In this document: piece after piece, positions 1-9,381 of the stretch
Position numbering within the stretch: the stretch's first letter is position 1
How the letters are laid out: every line of letters starts with the position of its first letter
Assembly: GCF_004340905.1 (NCBI RefSeq)
Contig: NZ_SLXD01000005.1
Span: 186,001-250,000 of the forward strand
Source: Rubrivivax gelatinosus
GTDB lineage: Bacteria > Pseudomonadota > Gammaproteobacteria > Burkholderiales > Burkholderiaceae_C
Direction: 5' to 3'
Length of the DNA stretch: 64,000 nt
Translations under genes and position numbers: made by a program
Notes under the pieces: generated by a model
What the model was told of the DNA's origin: nothing
Seen by the model: only the letters and a program-made list of their open reading frames with translations
Database searches by the model: none

Positions 1-3000
1 GACCTTCCAGCCCGGCCACAGCGTGGCCGCGGCCTCGGCGGTGATCTCCAGCGCGGCGGCCGCCGGCAGCACCGGCGTCGCGTCGATGACGTGTTCCTGC
101 AGATAGAGGTGGCGCGCCACGTCCAGGCGCAGCGCGACGACCTGCTCGCCGCGGCCGGCGTCGAGCACACGCGCGGCGCCCAGCAGCGCGCCGAGCTCGG
201 GGCCTTCGGGCTCGGGCGCCCGTTCGCGCCAGGCGCCGATCTCGGCTTCGTGGCGCTCCCAGGGGCCGGCGCCGCAGACCACCTCGACCGGGCCGCCGGC
301 CGGGCGCGAGATCTCGTCGGCGAAGAGCTTGCGCCCCACGGCCGCGCTGACCAGCGTCACGCCCTTGGCAGCGAACTTGGCCTCGGTCTCTTCGGTCACC
401 ATGCCGGCGCCGAACTTCGTCGGGCCCCACGGGCCCCAGCACAGCGCGCTGACGGCGACACGGCCGTCCCAGCGCCCGCGCAGGTGCTCGCAGATGCGGT
501 TCATCAGCTCGTTGGCGGTGGCGTAGTCGCCCTGCCCGCTGTTGCCGTAGCGCCCGGCGACCGAGCTGAAGACGGTGAGGAACTTCAGGCTCTGCGGACG
601 CAGCCACTTCTGCAGCAGCAGCAGGCCGACGACCTTGGTGTCGACGACGCGGCGCCAGCTCGCCGTGCTCTTGTCGGCGATCAGCTTGTCCTCGATGACG
701 CCGGCGCCGTGCACGACGCCGTCGAGGCGGCCGTGGCGGGCGTAGACGCCGTCGAGCAGCGCGCGCATCGAGCCCTCGTCGGTGACGTCCACCGCGTGGT
801 ACTCGACGGCGGCGCCGCTGGCGCGAAAGTCGGCGATGTTGGCGCGCATCTCGCGCAGGCCCAGCAAGGCCTGCACATGGCGGTTGATCTCGCCCGGCTT
901 CATCGCCAGCGCGCCGCGGCGCACCTCGGCGATGAAGTGGGTGCGCAGCGCCGCGGCGTCGGCCAGCGCCGCCAGCTCGGCGGGTTCGGCCTCGGGCAGC
1001 GTGCTGCGGCCGGTCAGCACCAGCGTGTTGCCGGGCCGTGCCAGCTCGCGCAGCACCTCGGCGGTGATGCCGCGTGCACCGCCGGTGGCGAGCACGACGA
1101 CGCCTTGCAGCGCGACACGCGGCGCGTCGGCCGGCAGCTCGGCCACAACGCTGCGGAACACGGTGCGCTGGCCGCCGGGGTAGCCGACTTCCTGGCGGCC
1201 GCCGTCGAGCTCGAGCTCGTCGAACAGCGCCTGGGCGTGGGCCAGCGCGGTCTGCGTCGGGTCGAGGTCGACGGCCTTGACACGCAGCGTCGGCCGCTCC
1301 TCGCGCAGCGACTTCAGCAGGCCGGGCGCGCCGCCGGCCAGCGGCAGCGCCTCGGGCGCGCGGCCGCGGCCGAACAGGCCGCCCAGCGTGCTGGCGGCGA
1401 GCACATGGGCCTCGGGCACGAAGGCGGCGCTCAGTTCACGCAGCAGCACGAACAGCGCCTGGTCGCCGGCGGCGAGCGCCGCGCGCCAGTCGTCGGGGCC
1501 GGCGTCGGCACCGGGTTGCGGCGCGTCGACCGGGCTCAGGAAGACCAGCCCGGCGACGGGCGCGACGCGGTGCGTGGCGCACCAGGCGACCAGCGCCGCC
1601 TCGTCGGCGAGCAGCGCCGGGTCCAGGCGCTCGACCGTGGCGCCGCGTTCGGCCAGGCGCGTGGCCAGGCCGTCGGCGAGCGTGCCGCGGTCGGGCACGA
1701 TCAGGTAGCGCCCGGCGGCGAGACGGCGCGCGGCCGTCCCGGGCAGGGCTTCGGGTGTCGGTTCGATCAGATGCCGAGACGGGGCATGGCCGGCGACGAC
1801 GGCGCCGGCCACCGGGGTGCCCGCCTCGGCACGTTCAAAAGGGACGGCCGCCCCTTCCTTGGCCGAGCCGATCAGGTCGAGCATGCCGTTGAGCGTCGGC
1901 TGCGTGTTCAGCTTGCTGCGGCGGTCGACCAGCGCGGCGCGCCAGCCTTCGGGCAGCGCCTGCAGCATCGCGCCGACGACCTCGATGCGCTTGATGCTGT
2001 CGATGCCGAGGTCGGACTCGAGGTTCTGGTCCAGGCCGACCATGTCCTTCGGGTAGCCGGTCTTCTCCTCGACGATCGCGAGCAGCATCTCGGCGAGCTT
2101 GTCGCGCGACAGCGCGGCAGCCGGGGCGGCCGCGGCCACCGGGGCGGGGGCGGCGACGGGGGCGGCGGGTGCCACCGGCGCGACCGGGGCCGCGGCGACC
2201 ACCGGGGCCGGCGGCACGACCGGTGCGACCGGAGCCACGGGGGCCGCCGGCACGACCGGCGCCGACGCGACGACGGGCGCCACGGGCACGGCCTCGGCGA
2301 CCCGCGGCAACACCATCGTCGGCATCGGGCGGGCGCGCAGCGCACGCGCCGGCGCGGCCGGCTGCTGGCCGAGGAAGGCGGCCATCACGCGTTCCTGCGA
2401 CTCCAGGAACTGGCGCATCGTCTCGAAGTACTCGGCCAGCACGGCGGCGTCGGCCGTGGCGGGCATTGGTCGTCGTTCATCCATCGTTCGGACCCTCCGG
2501 GAAAACTGGGACGTGATCGGGGTTGCGGAGCGCACTGGTGCGGCCGCGGGCATGACTTGCGGGACGGCCGCCGGGGCGGCCGCGGGGTTCGGGGCGAGCT
2601 GCGGGGCAGCCTGCGGGGCGGCCGCAGCGGCCGCGGGCGGCGCCGCCAGCGCGGCCTGGGCCTGCTCCAGCGTCACGCCGACCGGCTTGACCGGGTCGGC
2701 GAGGCGGCGCACGCCGGCACCGTTGATGACCCAGGCGGTGCGCGCCGGCGTCTCGCGACGGTCGATCGAGGCCAGCCGTTCGGGGTCGCCGACGCGGCAG
2801 TCGCGGCCGGCGAACAGCGGCTCGACGTCGAGCGCGGCGCCGGCCACCAGCAGCTGGCCGATGCCGGCCAGCAGCCCGGCCAGGCCGCTGCCGTCGTCCA
2901 GCGCGACGGCCACGTGCGGCTGTTCCTGCAGGATGCGGCCGACCAGGCGCGACAGCACCGCCTTCGGGCCCACCTCGACGAACAGGCGGGCGCCGTCGTC

Positions 3001-6000
3001 GTGCATCTGGCGCACCTGGGCGACGAACTCGACCGGCTTGACCAGGTGCTCGGCCATCAGCTGGCGGCTGCGCGCCGGCTCGGCCGGGTGCGGCCGCGCG
3101 GTGGCGTTGGCGTAGACGGGGATCGCCGTCGGCTGCCAGGGCGTGGCGTCGATCAGCGCCGACAGCGGCCCCTGCGCCGGCTTGACCAGCACCGAGTGGA
3201 AGGCCGCGGCCACCGGGATGGCCTGCGCCTCGATGCCGGCGGCGGCGCACTTGGCCACAGCCGCCTCGACGCCGGCACGCGTGCCCGAGACGATGCTCTG
3301 CAGCGGCGCGTTGTGGTTGGCGACGATGACGTCGGGCAGGTCGGCGATCAGCTGCTCGACGACACCGCGCTCGGCCGGCACCGCGGCCATCGTGCCGAGC
3401 TCGGCGCCGGCATCCTGGGCGGCGTCGACGATGAAACGCCCGCGTGCCGCCGACAGCGCCATCAGCGCACCGAAGTCGATCGCGCCGGCGGCATGCTGGG
3501 CGACGAACTCGCCGTAGCTGTGGCCGGCGGCCATGTCGGCCTGGAAACCCAGCGCCTGCAGCAGCCGCCACAGGCCGACCTCCAGCGCGCCGAGCGCGGG
3601 CTGGGCGACGTCGGTGCTGGTCAGCGCACGGCGCGCGGCCTCCTGGGCGGCGTCGTCGTAGGCCGCACGCGGGAACAGGAACTCGCCCAGCGTCTTGCCG
3701 AAACGCTGCTTGAACGGCACCCGCAGCGCGGTCTCGGCGTCGGCCAGCGCGTCGGCCACTGGCGGCAGGTACAGCGCCGCTTCGCGGCCCATGCCGGTGT
3801 ACTGCGAGCCCTGGCCCGGGAACAGCACCGCGACCTTGCCGCCGAGCGGCGCGCCGGCGCGGTGGAACACCCCCGGCGGTGCGGCCTTGGCCTCGCCGCG
3901 CAGGAAAGCTGCCGCCGCGGCGAGTTTGGTCGCCAGTTCCTCGGGGCTGCGCGCGACCAGCGCCAGGCGCTCGGCGGCGCCGCCCTGCCAGCGGCGCGCC
4001 AGGCTGGCGGCCAGGTCGCGCAGCTCGACCGGCGTGGCCGCCAGCTCGGCGTGCAGCGCCGTCAGGCGCGAGACCAGCGCCTCGCGGCTGTCGGCCGAGA
4101 ACAGCAGCAGCTCGGCCGGCCAGCGCCGCGCGGTGGCGCTGCGCAGCCAGGGCCGGTACTCGCGCTGGTACTCCTCCATCACGACGTGGAAGTTGGTGCC
4201 GCCGAAGCCGAAGGCGCTGCAGGCGGCACGCCGCGGCTGCTCGCCGGGCAGCCAGGGCAGCGCGTCGCCGATGACGTGCAGCGGCGTGTCGGCACGCTTG
4301 AGCGTCGGGTTCGGATCGCTCACGCCCAGGTGCGGCGGCAGCACCTTGTGGTGCAGCGCCAGCGCGGCCTTGACCAGGCCGGCGACGCCGGCGGTGGCCT
4401 TGGTGTGGCCGATCATCGTCTTCACCGAGCCGACGACGGCGCCGTGGGCGCGCGCGCCCTCCTCCAGCATCAGCCGCGTCGTGCTTTCCAGCTCCGCGGT
4501 GTCGCCGGCGACGGTGCCGGTGCCGTGCGCCTCGAACAGGCCGACGGTGGACGGGCCGAAGCCGGCCATCTGGTAGGCGCGGCGCATCGCACGCAGCTGG
4601 CCCGCGGGCAACGGCGCGGTCAGGCCCTTGGCGTTGCCGTCGCTGGAGCCGCCGACACCCTTGATGACGGCGTAGATGCGGTCGCCGTCGCGCTCGGCGT
4701 CGGCCAGGCGCTTCAAGGCCACCATCGCGATGCCTTCGCTGATGACGATGCCGTCGCCCGAGGCGTCGAAGGTGTTGCAGCGGCCGCGCGGCGACAGCGC
4801 CTGCGTCTTGCTGAAACACAGGTAGCCGAACGGGCCCTGCACGGTGTCGACGCCGCCGGCGATGACGATGTCGCTGCGCCCGGCGGCCAGTTCGGTGACG
4901 CCCTGGTAGACCGCGGCCAGCGACGAGGCGCAGGCGGCGTCGGTCGTGAAGTTGACGCCGCCGAAGTTCAGCCGGTTGGCGATGCGCCCGGCGATGACGT
5001 TCAGCAGGATGCCGGCGAAGGAATCCTCGGTCCACTCGGGCAGGCGTTCGGCGACCTCGGCCGGCAGCTGGCCCGAGAAACGCGGCAGCTCCGAGCGCAG
5101 GCCGTACTGCGAGCCGACGTCGCCGGTGCCGCCGCTGGCGCCGACGATCACCGAGGCGCGTTCGCGGTCGAAGGGCTTGCGGTCGTAGCCGGCGTCGGCG
5201 AGCGTGCGGCGCGCGACTTCCAGCGCCATCAGCTGCATCGGGTCGACGGCCTCGATCGACTTCGGCGGCATGCCGTAGCGTGTCGGGTCGAAGACCAGGT
5301 CGTCGATGAAGCCGCCCCACTTCGAATAGATCTTGTCCGGCGCGTGGCGGTCGCTGTCGTAGTACAGGCGCCAGTCCCAGCGGTGCGGCGGGATCTCGGT
5401 GATCGCGTCGACCTTGGCCAGGATGTTGTCCCAGTAGGCGGCCAGCGAGTCGGCCTTGGGCAGCAGCGTGGCCAGGCCGACGATGGCGATGTCGACCGGG
5501 CCGGTGGCGGCCACCGGCGCGGCCTGGCGCGCGTCGGCCGCAGCGGCGAGCAGCGCGGCGGCGCCGGCCGTCACGTCGTCGTGCAGCGAGGCGACGGTCG
5601 TGACGCCGTCGCGCAGCGTCGCCACCTGGCCGAGCATGTACATGCCGTCGGCGTACTGCTGGTGTTCGTCCAGCGTCGTCAGCTTGCCTTCCTCGCCGAT
5701 GCGCGTCGTGCCCTTGGAGGCGATGCGCAGCCGGCCCATGATCAGGTCGTCGAGCACGCGGCGGCTCTCTTCGCCGGCCACCTTCTGCTCGCGCAGCTCG
5801 GCGCGCTTCTTGAAGAACTCCTGCGCGAACGGCGTGTAGCCGCAGCGGCTGGCGTGGCCGGGGCCGGACTCGAGGCTGACGGTGTGGCGGCAGGCGATGA
5901 CCTCCTGCTGGAACTTGGCCACCACCGCACCCGAGGCGACGATCTCCTCGGTGAACAGGTAGGCGCTGCCCATCAGCACGCCGACCTTGACGCCGCGCGC

Positions 6001-7545
6001 GACCAGCGGCGCGGCCAGCACCTGCACGAAGGCCGACGAGGCGGCGTCGTGGATGCCGCCGGCGAACAGCAGCTGCAGCTCGGCCGGCGCGACGCGGCGC
6101 GCGTCGATCTCGTCGGCGATTCGGTCGACCATCGTCGACCAGAGCACGAAGCTCGACAGCGGGCCGATGTGGCCGCCGCACTCGCGGCCCTCGAAGATGA
6201 AACGCCGCGCGCCTTCCTGGACGAACAGCGGGATCAGGTTGGCCGAGGGCACGTGCAGGAAGGTCGGCACGCCCGAGGCCTCGAGCTTGACGGCCTGGTC
6301 GGGCCGGCCGCCGGCGATCAGCGCGTAGGCCGGCTTGTACTGCGTGGCCAGCGCGAGCTGCTCGTCGAGCAGCGCCTGCGGCGCGAAGCCCAGCAGGCCG
6401 ATGCCCCAGGGCTTGCCGCCCAGCAGCTGCTGGGTGCGCGCGAGCAGCTTGTCCAGCGGCGCACCCTTGAGCAGCGCGAAGGCGACCATCGGCAGGCCGC
6501 CGCCGTCGGCCACGGCCTGGGCGAAGTCGGCGACGTCGGAGACGCGCGTCATCGGGCCCTGCACGATCGGGAAACGCAGGCCCAGCGCCTGGGCCAGCGG
6601 CGCGCCTTCGGCAACCGGCGGCTGGGCCGCGACCAGCGCGAGCTGGGTCGCGACCGCACCGTCGAAGGCCTTCAGCACCGCGGCCAGGTGGCCGTAACGC
6701 TTGCGCCAGTCGGCTGCGAAGCAGACGTCGTGGCCCACCGGCAGCAGGCCGGCGCGCGGGTCGTCCCAGTTGATGCGACCGGCGACCTTGGCACGCAGCG
6801 CGGCAACGCCGCAGCCGTCGCCCTCGGTGATCAGCGCCTTGGCCACGGCGTGGCCCGGGCGGCTCAGGATGCGGAAGTACTCGCCGTGCTCGCCGTCGCC
6901 GACGGCCACGGTCTCGTTGCCCGACAGGCCGGCGATGACCGCCTGGCCGGCTTCGCCCAGGCGCGCCTCGTCGAGCAGCAGGACCTGCGAGTCGAGCGCG
7001 CCGCCGGCCACACCCAGCGCGGCGCAGCCCGCGGCGACGGCCGGCGTCAGGCCGCCGCGCACGTGCAGCGGCAGCGCCGTGCGGCCGCGCCACTTCTGCA
7101 GCAGGATGAAGCTGGCGTCCTCGCCGACGAAGCCACCGGCCTCGTTGCCCTTGAGCAGCAGCGCGTCGACGTCGGTGTCCAGCGGCCCGGCCGGCCAGTC
7201 CGGCGTCGTCAGCTCGGCCATCACACGCAGGCCGGCGGCGCGCAGCGCGGCCAGCGTGTCGCGTGCGGCCGGCACCGCGGCGGCATCGATCAGCAGCCAG
7301 GCCAGGCCCGCGGCACGCGCGGCGACCAGGCGCTCGGCGTCGCCGTCGGCCAGCGCCGGCAGCTTCAGCGCGTGGCCGCCGTCGGTGGCCGCGGCCACGG
7401 CGGCGAGCGCCGGGGCCCAGCGCGCCGGGTCGGCGTCGAGCTCGTGGTTGACGACGCCGACGGCGCCGGCGCGGCAGGCCGCGATCGCCAGCGACACGTC
7501 ATCGTGTCCGGCCGGGGTGAGGACGAAGGTCTGGAAGAGGCTCAT
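1..7545 (-). CDS. Giant PfaD-KS-AT-ACP-KR-DH polyketide/fatty-acid synthase (3' end cut by window)
   Basis: Iterative type I PKS or PUFA-synthase-like megasynthase. The 2515 visible residues are open from ATG 7545 to the window edge. Domains in order: flavin-dependent 2-nitropropane-dioxygenase/PfaD-like enoyl reductase (about 1-640, with GPMTRVSDVADFA and FEGRECGGHIGPL); ketosynthase (about 680-1130, DAACASS with Cys872, EAHGTGT, GSVKTMIGHTKA); acyltransferase (about 1240-1560, FPGQGSQYTGMG, GHSYGE with Ser1343); Ala/Pro/Val-rich linker (about 1700-1815); one acyl carrier protein (GIDSIK, Ser1850); ketoreductase (about 2040-2420, VVLATGGARGIT, VHGAGVIEDK, YATANELM); and the beginning of a hot-dog dehydratase (YLQEHVIDATPVLPA). 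PfaD is a separate protein in classical pfa operons, so its N-terminal fusion here is notable, as is the single ACP. Product unknown. The family and domain calls are firm; the chemistry of the product is inference. Confidence 0.93.
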   Translation of the reverse strand, partial: MSLFQTFVLTPAGHDDVSLAIAACRAGAVGVVNHELDADPARWAPALAAVAAATDGGHALKLPALADGDAERLVAARAAGLAWLLIDAAAVPAARDTLAALRAAGLRVMAELTTPDWPAGPLDTDVDALLLKGNEAGGFVGEDASFILLQKWRGRTALPLHVRGGLTPAVAAGCAALGVAGGALDSQVLLLDEARLGEAGQAVIAGLSGNETVAVGDGEHGEYFRILSRPGHAVAKALITEGDGCGVAALRAKVAGRINWDDPRAGLLPVGHDVCFAADWRKRYGHLAAVLKAFDGAVATQLALVAAQPPVAEGAPLAQALGLRFPIVQGPMTRVSDVADFAQAVADGGGLPMVAFALLKGAPLDKLLARTQQLLGGKPWGIGLLGFAPQALLDEQLALATQYKPAYALIAGGRPDQAVKLEASGVPTFLHVPSANLIPLFVQEGARRFIFEGRECGGHIGPLSSFVLWSTMVDRIADEIDARRVAPAELQLLFAGGIHDAASSAFVQVLAAPLVARGVKVGVLMGSAYLFTEEIVASGAVVAKFQQEVIACRHTVSLESGPGHASRCGYTPFAQEFFKKRAELREQKVAGEESRRVLDDLIMGRLRIASKGTTRIGEEGKLTTLDEHQQYADGMYMLGQVATLRDGVTTVASLHDDVTAGAAALLAAAADARQAAPVAATGPVDIAIVGLATLLPKADSLAAYWDNILAKVDAITEIPPHRWDWRLYYDSDRHAPDKIYSKWGGFIDDLVFDPTRYGMPPKSIEAVDPMQLMALEVARRTLADAGYDRKPFDRERASVIVGASGGTGDVGSQYGLRSELPRFSGQLPAEVAERLPEWTEDSFAGILLNVIAGRIANRLNFGGVNFTTDAACASSLAAVYQGVTELAAGRSDIVIAGGVDTVQGPFGYLCFSKTQALSPRGRCNTFDASGDGIVISEGIAMVALKRLADAERDGDRIYAVIKGVGGSSDGNAKGLTAPLPAGQLRAMRRAYQMAGFGPSTVGLFEAHGTGTVAGDTAELESTTRLMLEEGARAHGAVVGSVKTMIGHTKATAGVAGLVKAALALHHKVLPPHLGVSDPNPTLKRADTPLHVIGDALPWLPGEQPRRAACSAFGFGGTNFHVVMEEYQREYRPWLRSATARRWPAELLLFSADSREALVSRLTALHAELAATPVELRDLAASLARRWQGGAAERLALVARSPEELATKLAAAAAFLRGEAKAAPPGVFHRAGAPLGGKVAVLFPGQGSQYTGMGREAALYLPPVADALADAETALRVPFKQRFGKTLGEFLFPRAAYDDAAQEAARRALTSTDVAQPALGALEVGLWRLLQALGFQADMAAGHSYGEFVAQHAAGAIDFGALMALSAARGRFIVDAAQDAGAELGTMAAVPAERGVVEQLIADLPDVIVANHNAPLQSIVSGTRAGVEAAVAKCAAAGIEAQAIPVAAAFHSVLVKPAQGPLSALIDATPWQPTAIPVYANATARPHPAEPARSRQLMAEHLVKPVEFVAQVRQMHDDGARLFVEVGPKAVLSRLVGRILQEQPHVAVALDDGSGLAGLLAGIGQLLVAGAALDVEPLFAGRDCRVGDPERLASIDRRETPARTAWVINGAGVRRLADPVKPVGVTLEQAQAALAAPPAAAAAAPQAAPQLAPNPAAAPAAVPQVMPAAAPVRSATPITSQFSRRVRTMDERRPMPATADAAVLAEYFETMRQFLESQERVMAAFLGQQPAAPARALRARPMPTMVLPRVAEAVPVAPVVASAPVVPAAPVAPVAPVVPPAPVVAAAPVAPVAPAAPVAAPAPVAAAAPAAALSRDKLAEMLLAIVEEKTGYPKDMVGLDQNLESDLGIDSIKRIEVVGAMLQALPEGWRAALVDRRSKLNTQPTLNGMLDLIGSAKEGAAVPFERAEAGTPVAGAVVAGHAPSRHLIEPTPEALPGTAARRLAAGRYLIVPDRGTLADGLATRLAERGATVERLDPALLADEAALVAWCATHRVAPVAGLVFLSPVDAPQPGADAGPDDWRAALAAGDQALFVLLRELSAAFVPEAHVLAASTLGGLFGRGRAPEALPLAGGAPGLLKSLREERPTLRVKAVDLDPTQTALAHAQALFDELELDGGRQEVGYPGGQRTVFRSVVAELPADAPRVALQGVVVLATGGARGITAEVLRELARPGNTLVLTGRSTLPEAEPAELAALADAAALRTHFIAEVRRGALAMKPGEINRHVQALLGLREMRANIADFRASGAAVEYHAVDVTDEGSMRALLDGVYARHGRLDGVVHGAGVIEDKLIADKSTASWRRVVDTKVVGLLLLQKWLRPQSLKFLTVFSSVAGRYGNSGQGDYATANELMNRICEHLRGRWDGRVAVSALCWGPWGPTKFGAGMVTEETEAKFAAKGVTLVSAAVGRKLFADEISRPAGGPVEVVCGAGPWERHEAEIGAWRERAPEPEGPELGALLGAARVLDAGRGEQVVALRLDVARHLYLQEHVIDATPVLPAAAALEITAEAAATLWPGWKV

Positions 7546-7591
7546 CTCAGGGGCGGGACAAACCGAGGCCGACGAGGGCCGGGGCGGCGTC

Positions 7592-7609
7592 ACGCATCGT
7601 GCGATGCGT
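7592..7609. promoter_or_regulatory. Palindrome upstream of the synthase gene
   Basis: Perfect 8-bp arms ACGCATCG and CGATGCGT around a TG centre, ending 47 nt before the synthase ATG. It could be an operator or a leader hairpin. The palindrome is seen directly; its function is inferred from position. Confidence 0.4.
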
Positions 7610-7884
7610 CACCGAAGAGGTGCCCACGCGGCAGGCGCGTGAACAAAGGTGAAGAAACGGGAAGCGGTTGGAAACTGAGAGCATCGTGAGGCTTGGTAAC
7701 CCCGGTCCGGCGGGGTCGCGCTCCGACCTCTTCTTCCCGTGCACCAATTTCGTACTGAAGTTATCACGAGAACGCGTGCGTACCGGGCGTGGCAGGGCTC
7801 GCGTCACCCACCCGAGGGGGCCGCACTCAGGGCGTGCGCGAACAATCGCACGGCCCGACTCGGCGCGGCTTCGCGTGACGGGCG

Positions 7885-7906
7885 TTGACAGTGCATTGCA
7901 TTGCAC
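7885..7906 (+). promoter_or_regulatory. TTGACA box overlapping a GTGCA...TGCAC palindrome
   Basis: A consensus -35 hexamer TTGACA (7885-7890) is followed directly by the palindrome GTGCATTGCATTGCAC (7891-7906). The -10 region 17 bp downstream is poor (AAATGG), so the promoter may need an activator. It sits about 190 bp upstream of the 8096 start codon. This is a weak assignment. Confidence 0.3.
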
Positions 7907-8095
7907 CAAATGGCTTAACAGACGCGACACGAGAGCCTCGTGTGCAAGTCCGATGCCGCCAAAGCCGCCGGAACGCGCCGATCCCGGGATCCGGGGGGAG
8001 CCGGGGCCGGAACACGGCCCGGAGAATGCTCGCGCCCGTCCCGGTCGCGCCGCTGGACTCGGCCCGCGCGTCACAACCGGCCCTCGGAGGAAACC

Positions 8096-9313
8096 ATGCC
8101 CAATGCCACGGCGCGGCAGCGCTGCCGCACCCGCTTCCGGCTCGCCGCCGCGGCACTGGCCGCCTCGGCGGCCTTCCTGCTGCCCGCCTGGGCGGGCACG
8201 CCGCTGCGTGCGGTCGAGACCGATCTCGCGAGCGACAACGAACGCATGATCTCGTACCGCCACCAGCAGCACATGTGGCTCACGCCCGACGGCGCGATGC
8301 ACCTGGTGATGAACCGCGGCAGCTACGAGCCCGGCGGGCTGGCGCTCTACAGCAGCCGTGACGGTGTCGCCTGGCAGCTGGCCCACGCGTTCGCCGACAC
8401 CGACGACAAGTCCACCGCCGACGTTCAGCTGCAGGGCGAGGACGCGCACGTCGTCTATCACACGGCCGCCGGCAGCGTGGTGCACGAGCTGCTGCACTAC
8501 GACGCGGCGGCCGGCTGGGCCTCCTCGGGCGCGCAGGCCGCGTTCGCGAGCAACCGCATCTCGGCGCAGAACCCGGCGATCGCGGTCGACGCGCAGGGCG
8601 GGCTGTGGGTCGGGTTCCTGGCGCGCACCAAGCTGTCCAACCAGGGCAACCTGCGTGTCGTGCACCGCCCGGCCGGCGGCGGCTGGACCGACCCCGGCCT
8701 CGTCTTCGGCCCGACCGACAACCGCGCCGTCGAACGCAGCGCGCGCCCGGCGGCCATTCCCGGGGGCGTCGGCATGGTGTGGACGGTGCGCGAGGTGACC
8801 TACTTCTCGCGCCGGCTCGACGGCGATGCCCCGGGGGCGCCCTGGAGCACCGAGACCGTCCACGTGGGCACCGTCGAGAGTTCGCTGGCCGACCCGTACG
8901 CGAGCCACTTCAACGTGGTCACCGACGCCGCCGGCGGGGTGCACCTGGTCACGGTGGACAACTACGACATCCTGCACTTTCGCCGTGACCCGCAGACGCA
9001 GTCCTGGGACGGGCCGCGCCTGGTCGACGACACACGCAAGGTCGCCTATGCCCAGATGGGCCTGTTCAACGGCAACCCGGTCGTCGGCTACACGGTGCAG
9101 CGCGGCAAGGGCACCTTCGAGACGGGTGACGCGCTCGGCCTCGCCTGGGACCCGACCTACGAGCTGGCCATGGTGCCCGCGGTGCCCGGCATCAACTACA
9201 ACACCGCGCGCATCGAGCTGCCGGCAGCCGCCGCCGGCACGATGCCGGTGCTGCAGCAGTACGACGTGTCGGGCGTGCAGCGCCTGATGCTGTACCGGGT
9301 GCCGACACCCTGA
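8096..9313 (+). CDS. Exported beta-propeller-like protein (BNR/sialidase-type repeats)
   Basis: 405 residues from ATG 8096, chosen because GGAGGAAAC sits just upstream and the start gives a clean Sec signal peptide (RTRFRLAAAALAASAAFLLPAWA, cleavage about residue 32). The frame is open further upstream but without a ribosome site. The mature part is built of repeated short beta-blades with Asp-box-like turns (LWVGFLAR, SRDGVAWQ, GGVHLVTVDNYDILHF), typical of sialidase/BNR or six-bladed propeller folds. No sialidase Arg triad is evident, so a glycosidase function should not be assumed. It is followed by a strong stem-loop and faces another exported propeller protein. Function unknown; periplasmic or secreted location inferred. 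Confidence 0.75.
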   Translation: MPNATARQRCRTRFRLAAAALAASAAFLLPAWAGTPLRAVETDLASDNERMISYRHQQHMWLTPDGAMHLVMNRGSYEPGGLALYSSRDGVAWQLAHAFADTDDKSTADVQLQGEDAHVVYHTAAGSVVHELLHYDAAAGWASSGAQAAFASNRISAQNPAIAVDAQGGLWVGFLARTKLSNQGNLRVVHRPAGGGWTDPGLVFGPTDNRAVERSARPAAIPGGVGMVWTVREVTYFSRRLDGDAPGAPWSTETVHVGTVESSLADPYASHFNVVTDAAGGVHLVTVDNYDILHFRRDPQTQSWDGPRLVDDTRKVAYAQMGLFNGNPVVGYTVQRGKGTFETGDALGLAWDPTYELAMVPAVPGINYNTARIELPAAAAGTMPVLQQYDVSGVQRLMLYRVPTP

Positions 9314-9317
9314 AACG

Positions 9318-9351
9318 ACGAAGCCGGCGTCCACGCGGGCGCCGGCTTCGT
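9318..9351. terminator. Bidirectional stem-loop between convergent genes
   Basis: A perfect 12-bp stem (ACGAAGCCGGCG with CGCCGGCTTCGT) encloses a 10-nt loop, placed between two genes that converge. No U-tract follows on either strand, so it may act as a structural or Rho-assisted terminator. Confidence 0.55.
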
Positions 9352-9381
9352 GTCAGGCCGGCGCGGCGGCCGGCCTTGAGT

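Larger units (their letters stand above)
7546..8095. other. 550-bp divergent intergenic region without a gene
   Basis: This lies between the synthase (minus) and the first propeller gene (plus). I find no convincing gene: the open frames crossing it lack a ribosome site and family resemblance. It holds a palindrome 47 nt upstream of the synthase start (7592-7609), a TTGACA box followed by a 16-bp palindrome (7885-7906), and a hairpin ACACGAG-agc-CTCGTGT at 7927-7943 in the presumed leader of the propeller gene. It therefore probably carries both divergent promoters. Confidence 0.6.

Noticed and set aside
2477..7093. 1538-residue minus-strand frame inside the synthase
   Set aside because: It is in another frame than the KS, AT, ACP and KR motifs and is Arg/Pro-rich without domain features. 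The true frame runs from 7545 to the window edge.
91..7689. 2532-residue open frame on the plus strand
   Set aside because: It is antisense to the synthase and has an Arg/Gly/Ala/Gln-rich composition with no domain. It arises because GC-rich codons keep the opposite frame free of stops.
7882..7900. Sigma-54 promoter candidate (GG-N10-GC)
   Set aside because: Only the GG and GC core dinucleotides fit; the TGGCAC and TTGC(A/T) contexts are absent and there is no sign of an enhancer-binding regulator nearby.
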